A stretch of DNA of 64,000 bases from Oenanthe sinensis (GCA_028671895.1 CM053802.1:40710201-40774200); one strand, 5' to 3'; positions 46,817 to 59,487 are shown, counted from the first letter of the stretch. Notes: generated from the letters alone by a model not told the origin. Numbers and translations are program-made.

Positions 46817-49114
46817 ATGTCTGGAAACAAAGATGACAATTCTAAGATTCCTATGCTTAAGAGAAACGAGTTCACCCACTGGAAGGTTAAGATGATGCAC
46901 CATCTGGAAGCAACAGACCCTGACTATCTTGAAAGAATTCATGAAAGACCCTATGTGCCCTTAAAGCTTGTGCCTCAAATCAATGAAGAAGGCAAAGTAA
47001 CTGAAGAACACTTCATTGAGAAACCAAAGGCTGAATGGACAAAAGAGGACAAAGAGAATGTCCTTAAGGAAGCAAAGGTAAAAAACATACTCTTCAACAG
47101 TTTGGATCCTGTTCTTACAAACTGTGTTATATCATGTCAAACTGCTAAGGAGATGTGGAAAAAACTTGAAGTGCACTGTCAAGGGACTAAAGATGTCAAG
47201 AAGAATGCTAGGTCTTTGTTAATCCAAGAGTATGAGTATTTTGAAGCAAAATCTGGAGAATCTATCACTAAGATGTATGATAGGTTTACAAAACTCTTGA
47301 ATGAGATGGCTATGCTTGGTAAGGTTTATGATTCTGAAGATACAAACACCAAGTTTCTGAGAGCACTTCCTGAAGAGTGGGACAATAAGACTACAGCCAT
47401 AAGGGAAGCTAGAGATTTGGATGAACTAACTCTAGAAGAATTGTATGGCAGACTCAAGACATATGATTTAGAGATGCAACAGAGGAAGAATAAGAAATAT
47501 GTGAAGACAAAATCTGTAGCACTCTTAATGGAGTCTGAAAAAGAATAACATGAACAACCCACTGAAACAAGAATCAAGGATTCAAGAAAGAAGGGTAAAA
47601 CTGTTGTGGAGTCAGAGTCTACTGACACAGACTCTGATTCTGATGAAGAGATTGATCTAAGTCAAATGATGGCTATGTTTGCCAAAACCTTCAAAAGAAT
47701 GAAATTTAACAAAAGAACTGGCAAATTTAGCAAAAGGTCATCATTCAAGAAGGAAGATGAGAAGACTGAAAAGAGCAAGAGTACTATAATCAAACTTGAC
47801 AAAGCAAAGGTCAAATGTTTCAACTATGGAATATTAGGGCACTTTGCCAGTGAATGCAGAAAGTCAAAAAGTCAAGGAAAAGGAAAAGCACTTTTATCAA
47901 CAGGAAAGGATTGGGCAGATTCAAGCTCAGAGGATGAAATTGATTATGAAAATCTAGCATTGATGGCATCCTCCTCAAGAAAATCACAATCTCCCAAAGA
48001 ACCCCTATCTCTTAAAACTCAGGTATCAATCTTTACTCCTGAATCCTTAATTAACTTAGATTCTAATGGCATAGAAATTGTGCAAAGTGAGGTTAATAAA
48101 ATAATGATAACATGTAGGTCTCTCACTAGTGAAAGTGAAAGGTTGAGAGAAGAAAATTTAACCTTAACTAAAAGGAATGATCATTTAGAGTCTGAGTTAA
48201 TATTAATGGAACAATACAAAAAGGATTCTGAGAAAAATAGTCATAATTACATTGAAATTTTGAAAGCCTATGACTATGTTAAGAATGAACTAGAAGAAGA
48301 AAGACTTAAGTTTAAAGTCTGGACAGACTCTGGCAGAAAAGTTCAAGAAATTCTCAATAACCAAAATGTTTGTCAAACTGCTGGTCTAGGCTATGAAAAT
48401 AGTCAAGGCAAAAGACCTATTGTTGAGAATGATAACAATGCAGAAGCTGGCCAAGCTAATAAGACTAAAGACAAAAGCACATTTATTCCTGTTAAGTTTG
48501 TGACTCCTAAAGAAAAGACTGAAACCAGAAACTCATCTGTCAATAGTCCTCTTGTTGTTGACAAAAAGACAGATGAAACTGGAACAAATAACTCTAAGAA
48601 AAATATTAATATAAGGTACTTGTCTAAGTCTAAGTTAAAAGAAAGGCTAGAGAACTTATCAGAGTCTACCAAAACTAGGAGAAATAGGAATGGTAAAGAA
48701 GGCATTAATAAAGCAAATAATTATCAAAAGGATCCTAATGCTCCTAGAAAGAAGTGTTTTAGATGTGGCAACCACAATCATTTAGCTATAGATTGTAAAG
48801 CAAAAATTGAAAAAGAATCAGAGTTTAGTCTTCCATAGGCTCTGAAAAGTCACTACATTCCACAAAAACCCTGTTATCACTATGGTAGCATATTTCACTC
48901 TATTTATATGTGTAGAGACTATCATGAATTGTATTTCAATTTTTATGAGCTAAAATCATCTATTGATAAAAGCTGGTATGACACTGTTAAGACTCCACCA
49001 GAGTCAAAAGCAAAGGAGACAGGTAAATCAAAGGTGAAAATTACTAAACCTGTTTCACCAAAAGTTAGAGGAAAAGGATCCAGAACTGTTTGGATCCCCA
49101 AAAAAACTAACTAG
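46817..49114 (+). pseudogene. Element 2 gag with CCHC knuckles, broken
   Basis: Gag opens MSGNKDDNSKIPMLKRNEFT with HWKVKMMHHLEA and ends its core at LEELYGRLKTYDLEMQQ. The frame is constant, with stops at 47546 (TAA), 48836 (TAG) and 49112 (TAG). Three zinc-knuckle-like motifs follow: CFNYGILGHFASEC, CFRCGNHNHLAIDC (48754) and CYHYGSIFHSIYMC (about 48870). Only the middle one has all four ligands; in the other two the second Cys is Tyr. The linker at 47606-47650 is Ser/Asp/Glu-rich and built from CAGAGTCT/AGACTCTG. Large gag with several knuckles fits the Sirevirus lineage. Confidence 0.85.
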
Positions 49115-52100
49115 TTGCTTTATGTATGCAGGGAACAAGGGTAAAGAATGTAACCCTAATCCTGGACAGTGGATGCTCAGGACACATGACTGGAAAGAAA
49201 TCCCTGCTTACAGACTTTGTGGAAATGGCTGGCCCAGAAGTATCCTTTGGAGATGGCAACAAAGGACAAACACTGGGATATGGCAAGATTATACTTGGGA
49301 ATGTCATCATTGAACAAGTAGCTCTAGTTGATGGCTTAAGACACAATTTGATAAGCATAAGTCAACTAGAAGATAAAGGTTACCATACTGGCTTTGACAA
49401 CAAGGAGTGTCTTGTGACTCACAAAGAAACAGGTATTCTAGTTTTTAAAGGACACAGACATGGTAACATTTATGAAGCCAGCTTGGAGGATTGCATACAC
49501 CGTGAACTCACATGTCTATATAGCAAGGCCTCAATTGAAGAAAGCTGGAAATGGCACAAGAAACTGTCACATATCAACTTTAAAACACTAAACAAGTTGG
49601 TTAAACAAAATCTTGTAAGAGGATTACCACATGTTGATTTTGTGCAAGATGGACTCTGTGAAGCATGTCAACTTGGAAAGCAAAAGAAATCATCCTTCAA
49701 GAGCAAGACAATAAACACCATTTCTGAACCCTTTTATTTATTGCACCTTGATTTATTTGGTCCAGTAAATGTTGTCTATTAATAACAAGAAATATGCTCT
49801 TGTTATTGTAGATGATTTTACAAGATTCACATGGGTTTTCTTTCTACATTCAAAGGATGAAGCTCCACAACACATAAAAGACCATATCACTTTTCTGGAA
49901 AGAAATTCAAAGAAACCAGTTAGAGTTCTAAGGAGTGACAATGGTACTGAATTCAAGAACTCAATCATGGAGGACTACTGTGCATCAAAGGGAATTACTC
50001 AACAATTTTCTGCACCAGGAACTCCTCAACAAAATGGAGTTGTGGAGAGAAAGAATAGAACCCTCATAGAAGCTTCCAGAACAATGCTGGCAGAGTCTAA
50101 GCTACCAGTATATTTTTGGGCAGAGGCAGTCAATACAGCATGTTTCACTCAAAACTGTACTTTAATAAATATGCATGGAAAGACTCCCTATGAAATGATA
50201 AAGGACAAGAAGCCAAGTGTGAAACATTTTCACATATTTGGATGCAAGTGTTATATACTAAAAGTACATCCTGAAAATCTGAGCAAATTTGAAGCCAAAA
50301 CAGATGAATCAATTTTTCTTGGATATGCATCAAACACAAAAGCATTCAGAGTGTTTAATCTCAGAACCAAAATTGTTATGGAATCTATTCATGTTGCATT
50401 TGATGATTAAAAGTTTACAGAATTGTAAGATGAGTCAGAGTCTACTACACTAGAATTTGAAAATCTAAAAAGTTCTTAGATAAATGAAGAAGAAGAGGAT
50501 GAAGACCCTCAAGTAACTCCTAATCCAACACAGGAACCTGCACATTCTGAGGGGGAGCTAGGAAATATAACTTCGAATGATTCAGAGTCTAACAGGTCAG
50601 GGTCTACCCAGACAGAGTCTAGACATACTGAGTCAAATTCTCCAGAATCTAACTCATCAGGGTCTGGATCAAGTAACTCTGAACCCTTGACAGAGTCAAG
50701 CAATTTAGGGGGAGACTCTTCATTTGAATTTCACTTAAATACAGAAGATGCAAATGACTTAGGGGGAGCTTCAAGTTCAAGAATCAATCTTCCACCAGCT
50801 AGAAAATGGACAAGAGGTCACACTCCTGACTTAATAATTGGTGACCCTGAGAGTGGTGTACAAACAAGAACAGCCACTCAAAATGAATGTCTTTATAGCT
50901 GTTTTCTCTCAAAGAATGAACCCAAGAAAATTGAGGAAGCCTTGCAAGACCCTGATTGGATAATTGCAATGCAAGAGGAATTGAATGAATTTGAGAGAAA
51001 CAAAGTGTGGAAACTTGTACCAAGGCCTAAAGATAGATCAGTTGTTGGTGCAAAATGGGTGTACAGAAACAAACTTGATGAGAGTGGAACTGTATTAAGA
51101 AACAAAGCAAGGATAGTTGTAAAAGAATACTCACAGGAGGAAGGAATTGATTATGACGAAACTTTTGCACCAGTAGCAAGATTGGAAGCCATAAGAATGT
51201 TTCTTGCCTTTGCAGCTCATTCAAAATTCAAGGTGTATCAGATGGATGTAAAAAGTGTCTTATTGAATGGAAAATTGGAAGAAGAAGTCTATGTGGAGCA
51301 ACCACCAGGATTTGTTGATCCTAAATATCCTGATCATGTTTACAGATTAGATAAGGCACTTTATGGATTGAAGCAAGCACCTAGAGCATGGTATGAAACT
51401 CTTTCAAAATTTCTTCTTGAAAATGGATTCATAAGAGATACCATTGACAAAACTCTCTTTATTAGAAAGTATAAAGGTGACATTTTGCTTGTCCAAATTT
51501 ATGTTGATGATATTATATTTGGTTCTACTAATAACAAACTCTGTGAAAAGTTTAGTACACTAATGCAGTCAAATTATGAAATGAGCATGATGGGAGAATT
51601 AAACTTCTTTTTGGGGCATCAAGTCAAACAGAATGATGATGGAATTTTCATCAATCAAACAAAGTATGTAAAAGAACTACTGAAGAAGTTTGATATGCAA
51701 GATTCTGCAACTGCTAAAACTCCCATGTCAACAGCCACTAAGCTAGACTCTGACCCAAAGGGTAAGAAAGTTGACAACACTAGCTACAGAGGTATGATTG
51801 GCTCATTATTATATTTAACTGCTAGTAGACCAGATATAATTTTTGTAACTTGTCTTTGTGCTAGATTTCAAGCTGACCCCAGAGAATCACATTTAATAGT
51901 TGTAAAAAGAATTTTTAGATATCTCAAGGGGGCACAAACTCTCGGACTTTGGTATCCTAGAGAGTCAGATTTTTCATTAATTGGTTATTCAGATTCTGAC
52001 TATGCAGGATGCAAAGTAGACAGGAAAAGCACAACAGGTCAGTGCTAGTTTCTTGGCAACAGATTAATTTCTTGGTTTAGCAAGAAATAACAGACTGTAT

Positions 52101-52441
52101 CAACCTCAACAGCTGAGGCTGAATACATTGCCGCTAGGAGTTGCTGTGCTCAAATTCTGTGGATAAGAAATCAATTACTTGATTATGGACTAACATTCTC
52201 AAATATTCCTATGTATTGTGATAATACCAGTGCTATTAAAATTGCAGAGAATCCAGTCCAACATTCCAGAACAAAGCACATTGATGTCAGGTATCATTTT
52301 ATTAGAGAACATATTGAAAATGGTACTGTGACACTTCACTATGTTCCAACTGACAAACAGATTGCAGACATTTTGACAAAACCACTTGATGAGTCTACCT
52401 TTCTTAGACTAGTAGGTGAATTAGGTATGTTAAACATGTAA
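49111..52441 (+). pseudogene. Element 2 pol (protease, integrase, RT, RNase H), broken
   Basis: Pol is in a different frame from gag and opens at 49111, just before the gag stop. Protease LILDSGCSGHMTG is at about 49156. Integrase carries HKKLSHINF, CEACQLGK, LHLDLFGP, LRSDNGTEF and NGVVERKN; a frameshift near 49770 splits it. TAA at 50408 and 50426 and TAG at 50477 interrupt the linker. RT (QMDVKSVLLNG, YVDDIIFGS at 51500) is open, then TAG at 52046 and TAA at about 52087 interrupt RNase H, which ends LGELGMLNM at 52441. Several stops sit where relatives have Gln, consistent with C-to-T decay of CAG/CAA codons. Confidence 0.9.
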
Positions 52442-52525
52442 GTGATTACAAATTATAAGAAGCAAGGTATGTACTTTAATTATAGCCTCTGATTTGTCAA
52501 ATTATAATTTGTTGAAAGTCTTTCT

Positions 52526-55500
52526 TTGCTAAAAGAAGGTCATGAAACACTTGATTCTAACCTTCAAGCCAAGTCTGTAGACTCTCCAAAGGCTACAGAC
52601 TCTGACAAACTTAGGAATGCACCTCAGGATTCTCAAATTGAATCTCCTGAGAAATTTTTTGCTCAGAAGTACAGAAGGTTGAGGAAGGTTTATTCTGCAC
52701 ACACACACAAGCCTATTATTACTAACCCTGTTTCGCAGGAAACAGATGCTCCCAAGGCTCCTGCAGAGCCAGACTCTGAAAGCAAGAAAACACCTGAACC
52801 AGAGTCTAATGTTGAGTCAGAGTCTAGACTGCCTTTAGACTCTGATCATGACACATTTTGGGAAGGAATGCCATTGGATGCAGTGTCAAGTCAAATCGAT
52901 GAAATCATTACTCCAAGTGATGAGGCACTGCTATTCTTATATCCTTTGGTGGAATCAGTTGAAGATCCAGAGCAACATCAGACTAAATCTCAAGTCTTGG
53001 ATTTTCTTTCATCCTATGAAGTCCTAAGGAAGAGAATGGAACAGGAGCTACAAATGTCTGCACAGGATGTGGTCAAATCTCTATACAGCTACCTATTCAA
53101 CTCTTCAATCCAAGAAAAAACAACTGGGCTCATAGAAGGCAGGACAACTGAAGTTCTCAAAGTACTGGGTGTGCCAGACTCTGAACAGTAAATCACAAAG
53201 AAGCCTAAAAAGATTAAGATCTACAAAAGGAGAGAATCAGAGTCTTTTGCTGAGTTGGAAACTGAGATTGAGCAACCAGTTTTTCACTATGAAGCAATTT
53301 GGGATCAAGGGATTACCTACATGACAACTATTGATTGGATTTCTACTATTCAGCCATTTCCAAGAAAGGTGGTTGATTTTCTTGTCCAAAATGTAGGTAA
53401 GGTGGCCAACAAATACATCTATCCGACCTATGAAAGTAGATTGGATCAACTCAAGGGCTCACATTATCACAAGATTGCAAGGGAACTGCAGGATTCCTTT
53501 CACTTGACTTTTGCCCAGGCCATCAATGCACTCCATGCCAGGATCTTTCTCAATGGACACTTGGATGCATTAACTTTGGTAGAACCACATGAGGTAGTAG
53601 GTGATGCAAGGCAGTTGGAGGTTGGGACTAGTGCACCAGTGGTGACTAGTGATAAAGATGTTCAGACTGCCTCACCCACACAAGAACAACCTAGTCAAAG
53701 GTTGGGTGATAGTGGGGCAGGGGAGTATGCTGTAAGGCCCTCCTTGACAACTCACCAAAGAGCTGATGAGAACCCCAGTGATATGGGAGGACAGACTCTG
53801 ATGGATGCTCATGAAGAAATTTTCCAATCTATTCTATCAGAGTCTATCCACCTTGAGGGGGAGTCTCATGCACAAACAGTCAAAGATGGTAACACTCAGA
53901 CTCTGGCTTCTAATGAAGTCATACTGAAGCAGTCAGAGTCTAGAGTAGACCCTGAGACTGGAATACTGGAGCCAACAGACTCTAAAAAGAAAGAAGATGC
54001 TTGTAAGGGTTCAGAATCTGTTGCTGCTCACTCCTTGGTGGAAACCCCTAGCCTTCAGACATATGAAGGAGTTCCCCTCCATCAAGGTGGTTTAGGTATT
54101 GAAGCATAATCATTCTCTCTCAACACCTCTTCTGTAGGATTCTTGAGTGCACCCTCCAAAATTAGTGAAAAAATATCTGAGAGGCTGGCACTGGTCTAGG
54201 CAAAAGGAGATGTAGAAAAGGCTGTAGAGAGCCTGAGTGAGATTGAGAAAGTGGGTGTCCAACCCCACTGTGAGAATGAGAGATTAGGGTATCCTGAACC
54301 TAGCTTTACTTATTGGGATCAATATTTTCCAAAGAGTTGGTCCAATGAGTTGGAGCAGGGGATGGATGAAATTCACTTTTATTGATTGTGCAGATTGGCA
54401 AAAAGGAGGAGGCTCTTGCTGCTCAAAAGTCATTTACACAGAGACCACAACTTCATCTGGTGGATTCTATAGCAAGGAGAGTAGATAGAGTCATGGAGGC
54501 TTTGGTGGATAACCCTGTCATTTTAACTGAGGCTACAAAATTGAAGTCAGAAGAACCACTTTTGATCATGCCTATAAGGGCTATACTTCCAGAGTCTACA
54601 GTCTCTGATCACTCTCAGGAGGATTCAGGGTCTATAGTCCCGTTTGCAGTTTCAGACTCTACACCACCACCAGAGTCTACACCTCCAATCACAAAGCTTG
54701 AGCCTGTTGCTGAGGAATACTCTTATGAAGATGATGCTCTAATTAACCCTTCTTTTGTCTATTTTGATCAGGTGTTTCCTCAGTCTTGGGAGTCTACACA
54801 GAAAAGAGGCATAACTGATAAAGATTCTTTTGCTTGTATTATGGCCATTCATCAATCTGAGAGACTTCCAGCTTTTCAGAAAAAGTCCTTTCTACAGGAA
54901 CATGGTCACTATCCTGGTGAAGAAGATCAAGCCCTAGATAGAGACGTTAAGACTGAGACAGAGACTGTTGCTGCTCAATTAGCTGGTGTGGTCAAAGATA
55001 TTTCTCATATTCAAACCAAACTTACTGGTGTTGATAATGCTACTTCTCTGCTCAGTACTAGATTTGACAGAATTCACTCCCTTCAATTATCCAAAGAGGT
55101 TGCTTTCAAGGATTCTATTGCTTCTATCACTACCACTCAAGCTAATCTCCAGACTACAGTCTCTGATTTTACCTCCAAGGTTGATTCGGTCATTGCAGCA
55201 CATGCCAATATCTCCACAGTTCTTGAACAGATTCTTTTGGCTATCACCAGTAATGATGATGTCAAAAAGGGGGAGAAGAAAGGTGAATCCTCCAGGAGAA
55301 ATAAGGATGATGGTTGCAAAGATAAATCAAAGGGAGTTAAAAGGAGGAGAGATGGTGATGATGATGAAACTAGTGATAGTTCTCATGGTCCTAGGGGTCT
55401 TGATGATGTGCAACAAAAGCAATCTGGAGTAGCAAAAGCTCAAACACATCAGTTAGGGACTAGACATGGGAAATCAGAGTCTAAGTCAGACTCTGATAAT

Positions 55501-56323
55501 CAAAGAAAGAAGTCAGACTCTGATCAAACTCAAGAACCTTCATATGGAAGTGCAGTCAGTCAAATCTGTAACTTAGAGCTCAAAAGAAGACAGGTCTCGG
55601 AGGTTTTGAAGAATCTGACATTGACAGAACATCCACTCTAACCAGGGATCCTTAATCCTTGACAGATAGGCAGTTTGAGAAGATCACACAGAAGCATCTA
55701 AACAAAGTGGTGTCTGCTCAAATTGTTTATAATGTTTTTGAAAGAAAGATACAAGGACAGGGAGGCACAAAAAGGTAAAGAATGAGATGCTGATAGATTT
55801 CTTAGAAGGTGGAAGTGTAAGATGGATTAGCCAATCAAATTTTATCTTTTTCAAACAGGCTGAGGAATTACAGTACATTAGATTTCTCTTACAGATTGCA
55901 TATGAAGTAAATAAGAGTAAAGAGGCTATCACTCACAAATGGTTCAAAGAGATTGACAGAAAGCTGACTTTGCATAGACAGACAAATCGACAAATGGGCA
56001 AATTTTCCTTAAAATATGTTGATACTGAGGGAAATGATCAAGTCATGCCATTGGAAGAAAAACAGATTAAATTTCAAGAAGGTGTGGGTCATTACTTTGG
56101 GTTTCAGCCTATGAGTGGGAAAGTTAGTGTGCTAATGTTGAAGGACTTAAAAGATCAAGAAAACAGTGCAAATGATCTGAGAGCAGCTTACTGTCAAATC
56201 AAATGCTCAAGTGAAGAAATGAAGAAGTTGAAGAAATTTGTTAGTGAAGCTCTGGCAATTGTGGAGGAAAATATGCTGAACTCATTTTTGAAGAATAATC
56301 CAGCCTTTGAGAAGATTAAATAA
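52526..56323 (+). pseudogene. Element 2 third ORF (Sirevirus env-like position), broken
   Basis: It follows RNase H in the same frame after three stops and spans about 1,260 codons before the PPT. Segments: 52526-53191, 53192-54109 (after a TAA at 53189), 54382-55641 in another frame, and 55787-56323. The first half is Ser/Asp/Glu-rich; a folded-looking part (FHYEAIWDQGITYMTTIDWI) sits near 53280, and predicted helical, coiled-coil-like stretches lie at 54960-55260 and 56150-56310. Sireviruses often carry an ORF here called env-like, but I see no signal peptide or transmembrane helix, so an envelope role is not supported. It is not related by eye to the element-3 ORF. Confidence 0.75.
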
Positions 56324-56434
56324 GAAGTAATTCTTTTTCCTTTATAATTCTTTTATACTGTTCTAGATTAATTGTTTATTCTTTAGTTTTGACATCATCA
56401 AGCCTTGATTTATGCTTACATTTTATAAAGCATA

Positions 56435-56447
56435 AATAGGGGGAGAT
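56435..56447 (+). promoter_or_regulatory. Polypurine tract of element 2 (AATAGGGGGAGAT)
   Basis: It lies directly before the 3' LTR start TGTTAGG at 56448. Similar GGGGGAG tracts occur earlier in the linker (50550, 50707, 50762) and third ORF (53858, 55267). Confidence 0.85.
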
Positions 56448-57212
56448 TGTTAGGAATATATTCATTTGATGATGTACAAAATGCTAGAACAGGGTCTAGC
56501 TTAGTTTATTTGTAATAAGTCTTTCTAGTCTCTGAAATGTATAATCAGAGTCTAGATAGTCAACATTCATGTTACTTGTACTTAGAAGAATTTCTGTAGA
56601 AAGTGAAACCAGAGTCTGCATGAAGATCAGAGTCTGGAAGGTGATCAGAGTCTATAGACTATCAGAGTCTATGATCTATCAGAGTCTACATATGATCAGA
56701 GTCTGAAGATCATCAGAGTCTGAAGGTTTCAGAGTCTATACAGTTAAAGTTAAATTTGGAAGAAGATCACAGGAATGGAAAGTTTTCGAAGATCAAGATA
56801 AATATATTGCAGATATGCTATGGGAAAGAAAGAGAATTCTAGAAGGAAACTGTCAACTAATAATTAGGAATTATATTCCTATTGTAATTTATCTTTCTGT
56901 TATTAGTTGATAGGTAGCTCTCTATATAAACTCTATGTAACCTAATTGTAAAAGTGTGGAAGTCGAAGCATAATTTGTCTGAGTGATATTTTTGTGAGAG
57001 CATAGAGATAGAGAGAGTTGCTTTGATAAACACAGAGAAGCTGCTAGGGTTTGTGTACACCCTAGGAGAGTTTTGTATTTACAAATCAATAATACAAACA
57101 GTACTTATTCATATTTTTGTGTTTGAGTTTTGTTTTTAATTTGATTTTAAATCAGGCAGAAAAGACACACAAGTATTCAACCCCCCCTTCTACTTGTGCA
57201 ACCGGGAAAACA
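56448..57212 (+). repeat. 3' LTR of element 2
   Basis: It has the same length as the 5' LTR and ends GGGAAAACA before AAAGG. Positions 56545-56737 hold nine intact CAGAGTCT octamers. Confidence 0.95.
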
Positions 57213-57217
57213 AAAGG

Positions 57218-57274
57218 TCTAAGACTTGAAAAACCAAAGGTTTAACAAGAACTTTCTAGGATATTAATTTCACA
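57218..57274 (-). repeat. Outer-element LTR, second fragment
   Basis: TCTAAGACTTGAAAAACCAA continues the LTR interrupted at 46014 and matches TCTAAGACTTCAAAAATCAA at 30367 in the other copy; it ends TTTCACA. Confidence 0.8.
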
Positions 57275-58861
57275 ATATACCGTCCAACTAGGTATTGTAT
57301 AAATGTATATTAAATGTCTTGGTGCATATTATTTAATAGTTAATCATATTAATTATCGGCTAAGTCATAAATAAAGTGTTATTAAAATATTTGATTATTA
57401 ATAATCGAAGTCTGTGAATTCTGCCTAGTTACAATGTTTATTAGCTCTAAGAAGATTAAAACATTAAAATATTAACCAGCATCCGATCAGTTTATTAGAT
57501 TCGATTAAAGAAGTATTTTGCGGTCATCTGTTCACAAGTTTTCGATATATTCAGATACATTTATTATCGGCTATTTAGGTATGAATTTCTTGCTCTCTTC
57601 TTAATATTTAAATTTGACGATTATTCGTTGGTACGAATTCTTAATCTCTTTTCTAAATTTTAAATTAAATTTATTAGTACGAATTCCTTGTTCCTTTCTC
57701 GATATTTAAATTTGATAAATATTCGTTTGGTACGAATTTTCATACCTTTTTCTCAGTTTATATTAAAATTATTAGTACAAATTCTATTTTTTTTCTCAAT
57801 TTTAAATTATAATTATAGTACAAATTTCTGATCCTGTTTTCTCAATTTTAAATATTGTTTACTCGTTACATTTATTATCGATTATTTTTCTAAAACTGTG
57901 ACCCCTTTGTACTTTATGTATACTCGTTAGTATGCATTCTCTACTTCATTTCGTATCCATTATATTTTTGAAATTGTTATTGCCTTAATTCTTTTATAAT
58001 TGTTTCGTTTGACATTTTTTATTGCGAGATTGTTTTGTTCTGATTAAAGAGTCGTCAACTTTTGTAACCTATGTATTGGACTCTTAAACCGATCCGTGTG
58101 AGTTAATCACGGACAATGTTCACATTGAGTTCGAAGTAAAGATGAACGAGGCACTTACTCATTTCAGTGTCATGAGTATACAAGCGCGTTTCTGGAGTAT
58201 GAGACGTGAATAGATCATGATCAATATTGTATTGTTGGGATATTTTATATATTCTATTATTTCTTCTTATGGATATCCGAGAAAGAAATCATTGTCCTAT
58301 ACTTGGTGAGTGGAGTTTCACGAGTACAGTTTTGTGTAAGAAACCCTTATTGTTCCCACCCTATTTGCTATTCAGCCTTATTTTTATTATTTTGGATCCG
58401 AATTAATTATTATGGTACCATTTTGTTAAATATTGTATATGATTTGAGATATCTCGTGATCCTTATATTGTTCCCATTTGTATTGTTTTATTGATTAAAA
58501 TCTTTATTGTTTTCTTGTGTTTGTAAGGCACAATCTTTTGTATTTTCTAAAATTCCGCATTGTGTTAAAATATATTCGTACTGTGTATTTGGCTCACTCG
58601 TATTATATTTTTTCTGCAGGTATTCAGGGGATAAGCAAGAAAAGTGATGAGTGCTACGCAGACCTCAGTTTTAGTTTGACTAGATCATTACGAGAACTTG
58701 TTCTAATTAATTTTAGACTTATTAGTATTGTTCTTTCAGAAATTTAGACATTTATGTTTATGAGGATTATAAATCAATTTCTTACTGCAGTTTATTAATA
58801 TTTAGTTTTGTTTTTCGTATTCCGCTATTAGATAATGGTCCAAAAAGTTGGGCTATTACAT
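57275..58861 (+). other. AT-rich DNA ending in a probable LTR tail of another retroelement
   Basis: The stretch 57590-57850 repeats a theme of TTAGTACGAATTC with TTTCTCAATTTTAAATT about five times. The stretch from about 58600 to the sequence GTCCAAAAAGTTGGGCTATTACA at 58861 resembles the 3' end of Ty3/gypsy LTRs of the Tekay/Del kind from memory. No mate or coding region is in the window. Confidence 0.35.
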
Positions 58862-59485
58862 TATACATTATGAATAATGATATTTTGAATTTCTGATATC
58901 GCAACAACTAACAAGAGTGCGTAAAGCCAAGAGAAGAGTAAGTGGTCATTTGGTTGACAATCATCTATCTAGAAATTTGAAATTCCTAGGAAGTGATTAT
59001 TTATAAAAAAAATTTGGTTAATATTATGATAACTTGCACTTTCTTGGAAGTTACAATACCCACATAATGTAGGAAGTTGTTTACCCACCCCTCCCATGGT
59101 AACTTGTACTTCCTGGAAAATAAAATTTTCACCTTTCAACCGAACAACCTTTTTAACTTCCCATGAATTTCATATAAGTATTAAATACCTAGATATTACA
59201 ACTTCCTATGAAAATGAATACGCATATGCAACCAAACAAGCACTATGATTTTTTTTTTTGCGAAAAGAGAAGATTAAGATTAAGGCTTGGTCATATTGGA
59301 CAAGGGTGGGTCATAAATTTAATATACCAGTCATATCTCAACTTTATGAAAAAGAGTTATTTGAATGACTGAAACTTTGCTACGTTTACTCATCTATTAT
59401 CACAGACCATAGACCATGTCTTTTGGTTGAATCGGTTGCATTGCAAAAATGCAATTATTATAGAGGTATAGCTCATACAAATTAA
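58862..59485. other. Intergenic DNA, no feature seen
   Basis: Contains a locally repeated ACTTCCTAGGAAGT-like theme at 58985-59230 (GAAATTCCTAGGAAGTGA, TTGCACTTTCTTGGAAGT, ACTTGTACTTCCTGGAA), which may be a decayed inverted-repeat element. Confidence 0.3.
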
Positions 59486-59487
59486 TA

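Larger units (their letters stand above)
46015..57212 (+). mobile_element. Sirevirus-like copia element 2, complete with target duplication
   Basis: Both ends are flanked by AAAGG (46010-46014 and 57213-57217). Two 765-bp LTRs enclose PBS, gag, pol, a third ORF and a PPT. I count about 19 differences between the LTRs (roughly 2.5 percent), which suggests an insertion on the order of a million years old if usual plant LTR rates apply. The 5' LTR end has mutated from CA to TA. Confidence 0.95.
30137..57274 (-). mobile_element. Outer non-autonomous LTR retrotransposon carrying nested insertions
   Basis: Two related LTRs bracket the whole region: 30137-30423 and 45809-46014 plus 57218-57274 (the second split by element 2). 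Shared blocks include ATTGTATTTCTTGAAGTGTG, TTTACAAGTTCACATAT, GCCTATTTATAGGCTTA and AACTAAAAAGCCAAAAGTCT. Read on minus the LTR runs TGTAAAATG...TAACA, carries a TATAAATAGGC promoter-like box, and is followed by CGTTATCATCACGAC, which resembles the primer-binding region of some plant copia elements. Removing the nested insertions leaves about 3 kb of interior (30424-31645 and 43978-45808) without gag or pol. The flanks TATAG and ATATAC are not a clean target duplication. Confidence 0.7.

Noticed and set aside
52526..56323. Envelope glycoprotein identity for the element 2 third ORF
   Set aside because: No signal peptide, transmembrane helix or cleavage site is visible; only the position is env-like.
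30132..57279. Target duplication TATAG/TATAC for the outer element
   Set aside because: One mismatch and a one-base offset from the LTR end; in AT-rich DNA this could be chance.
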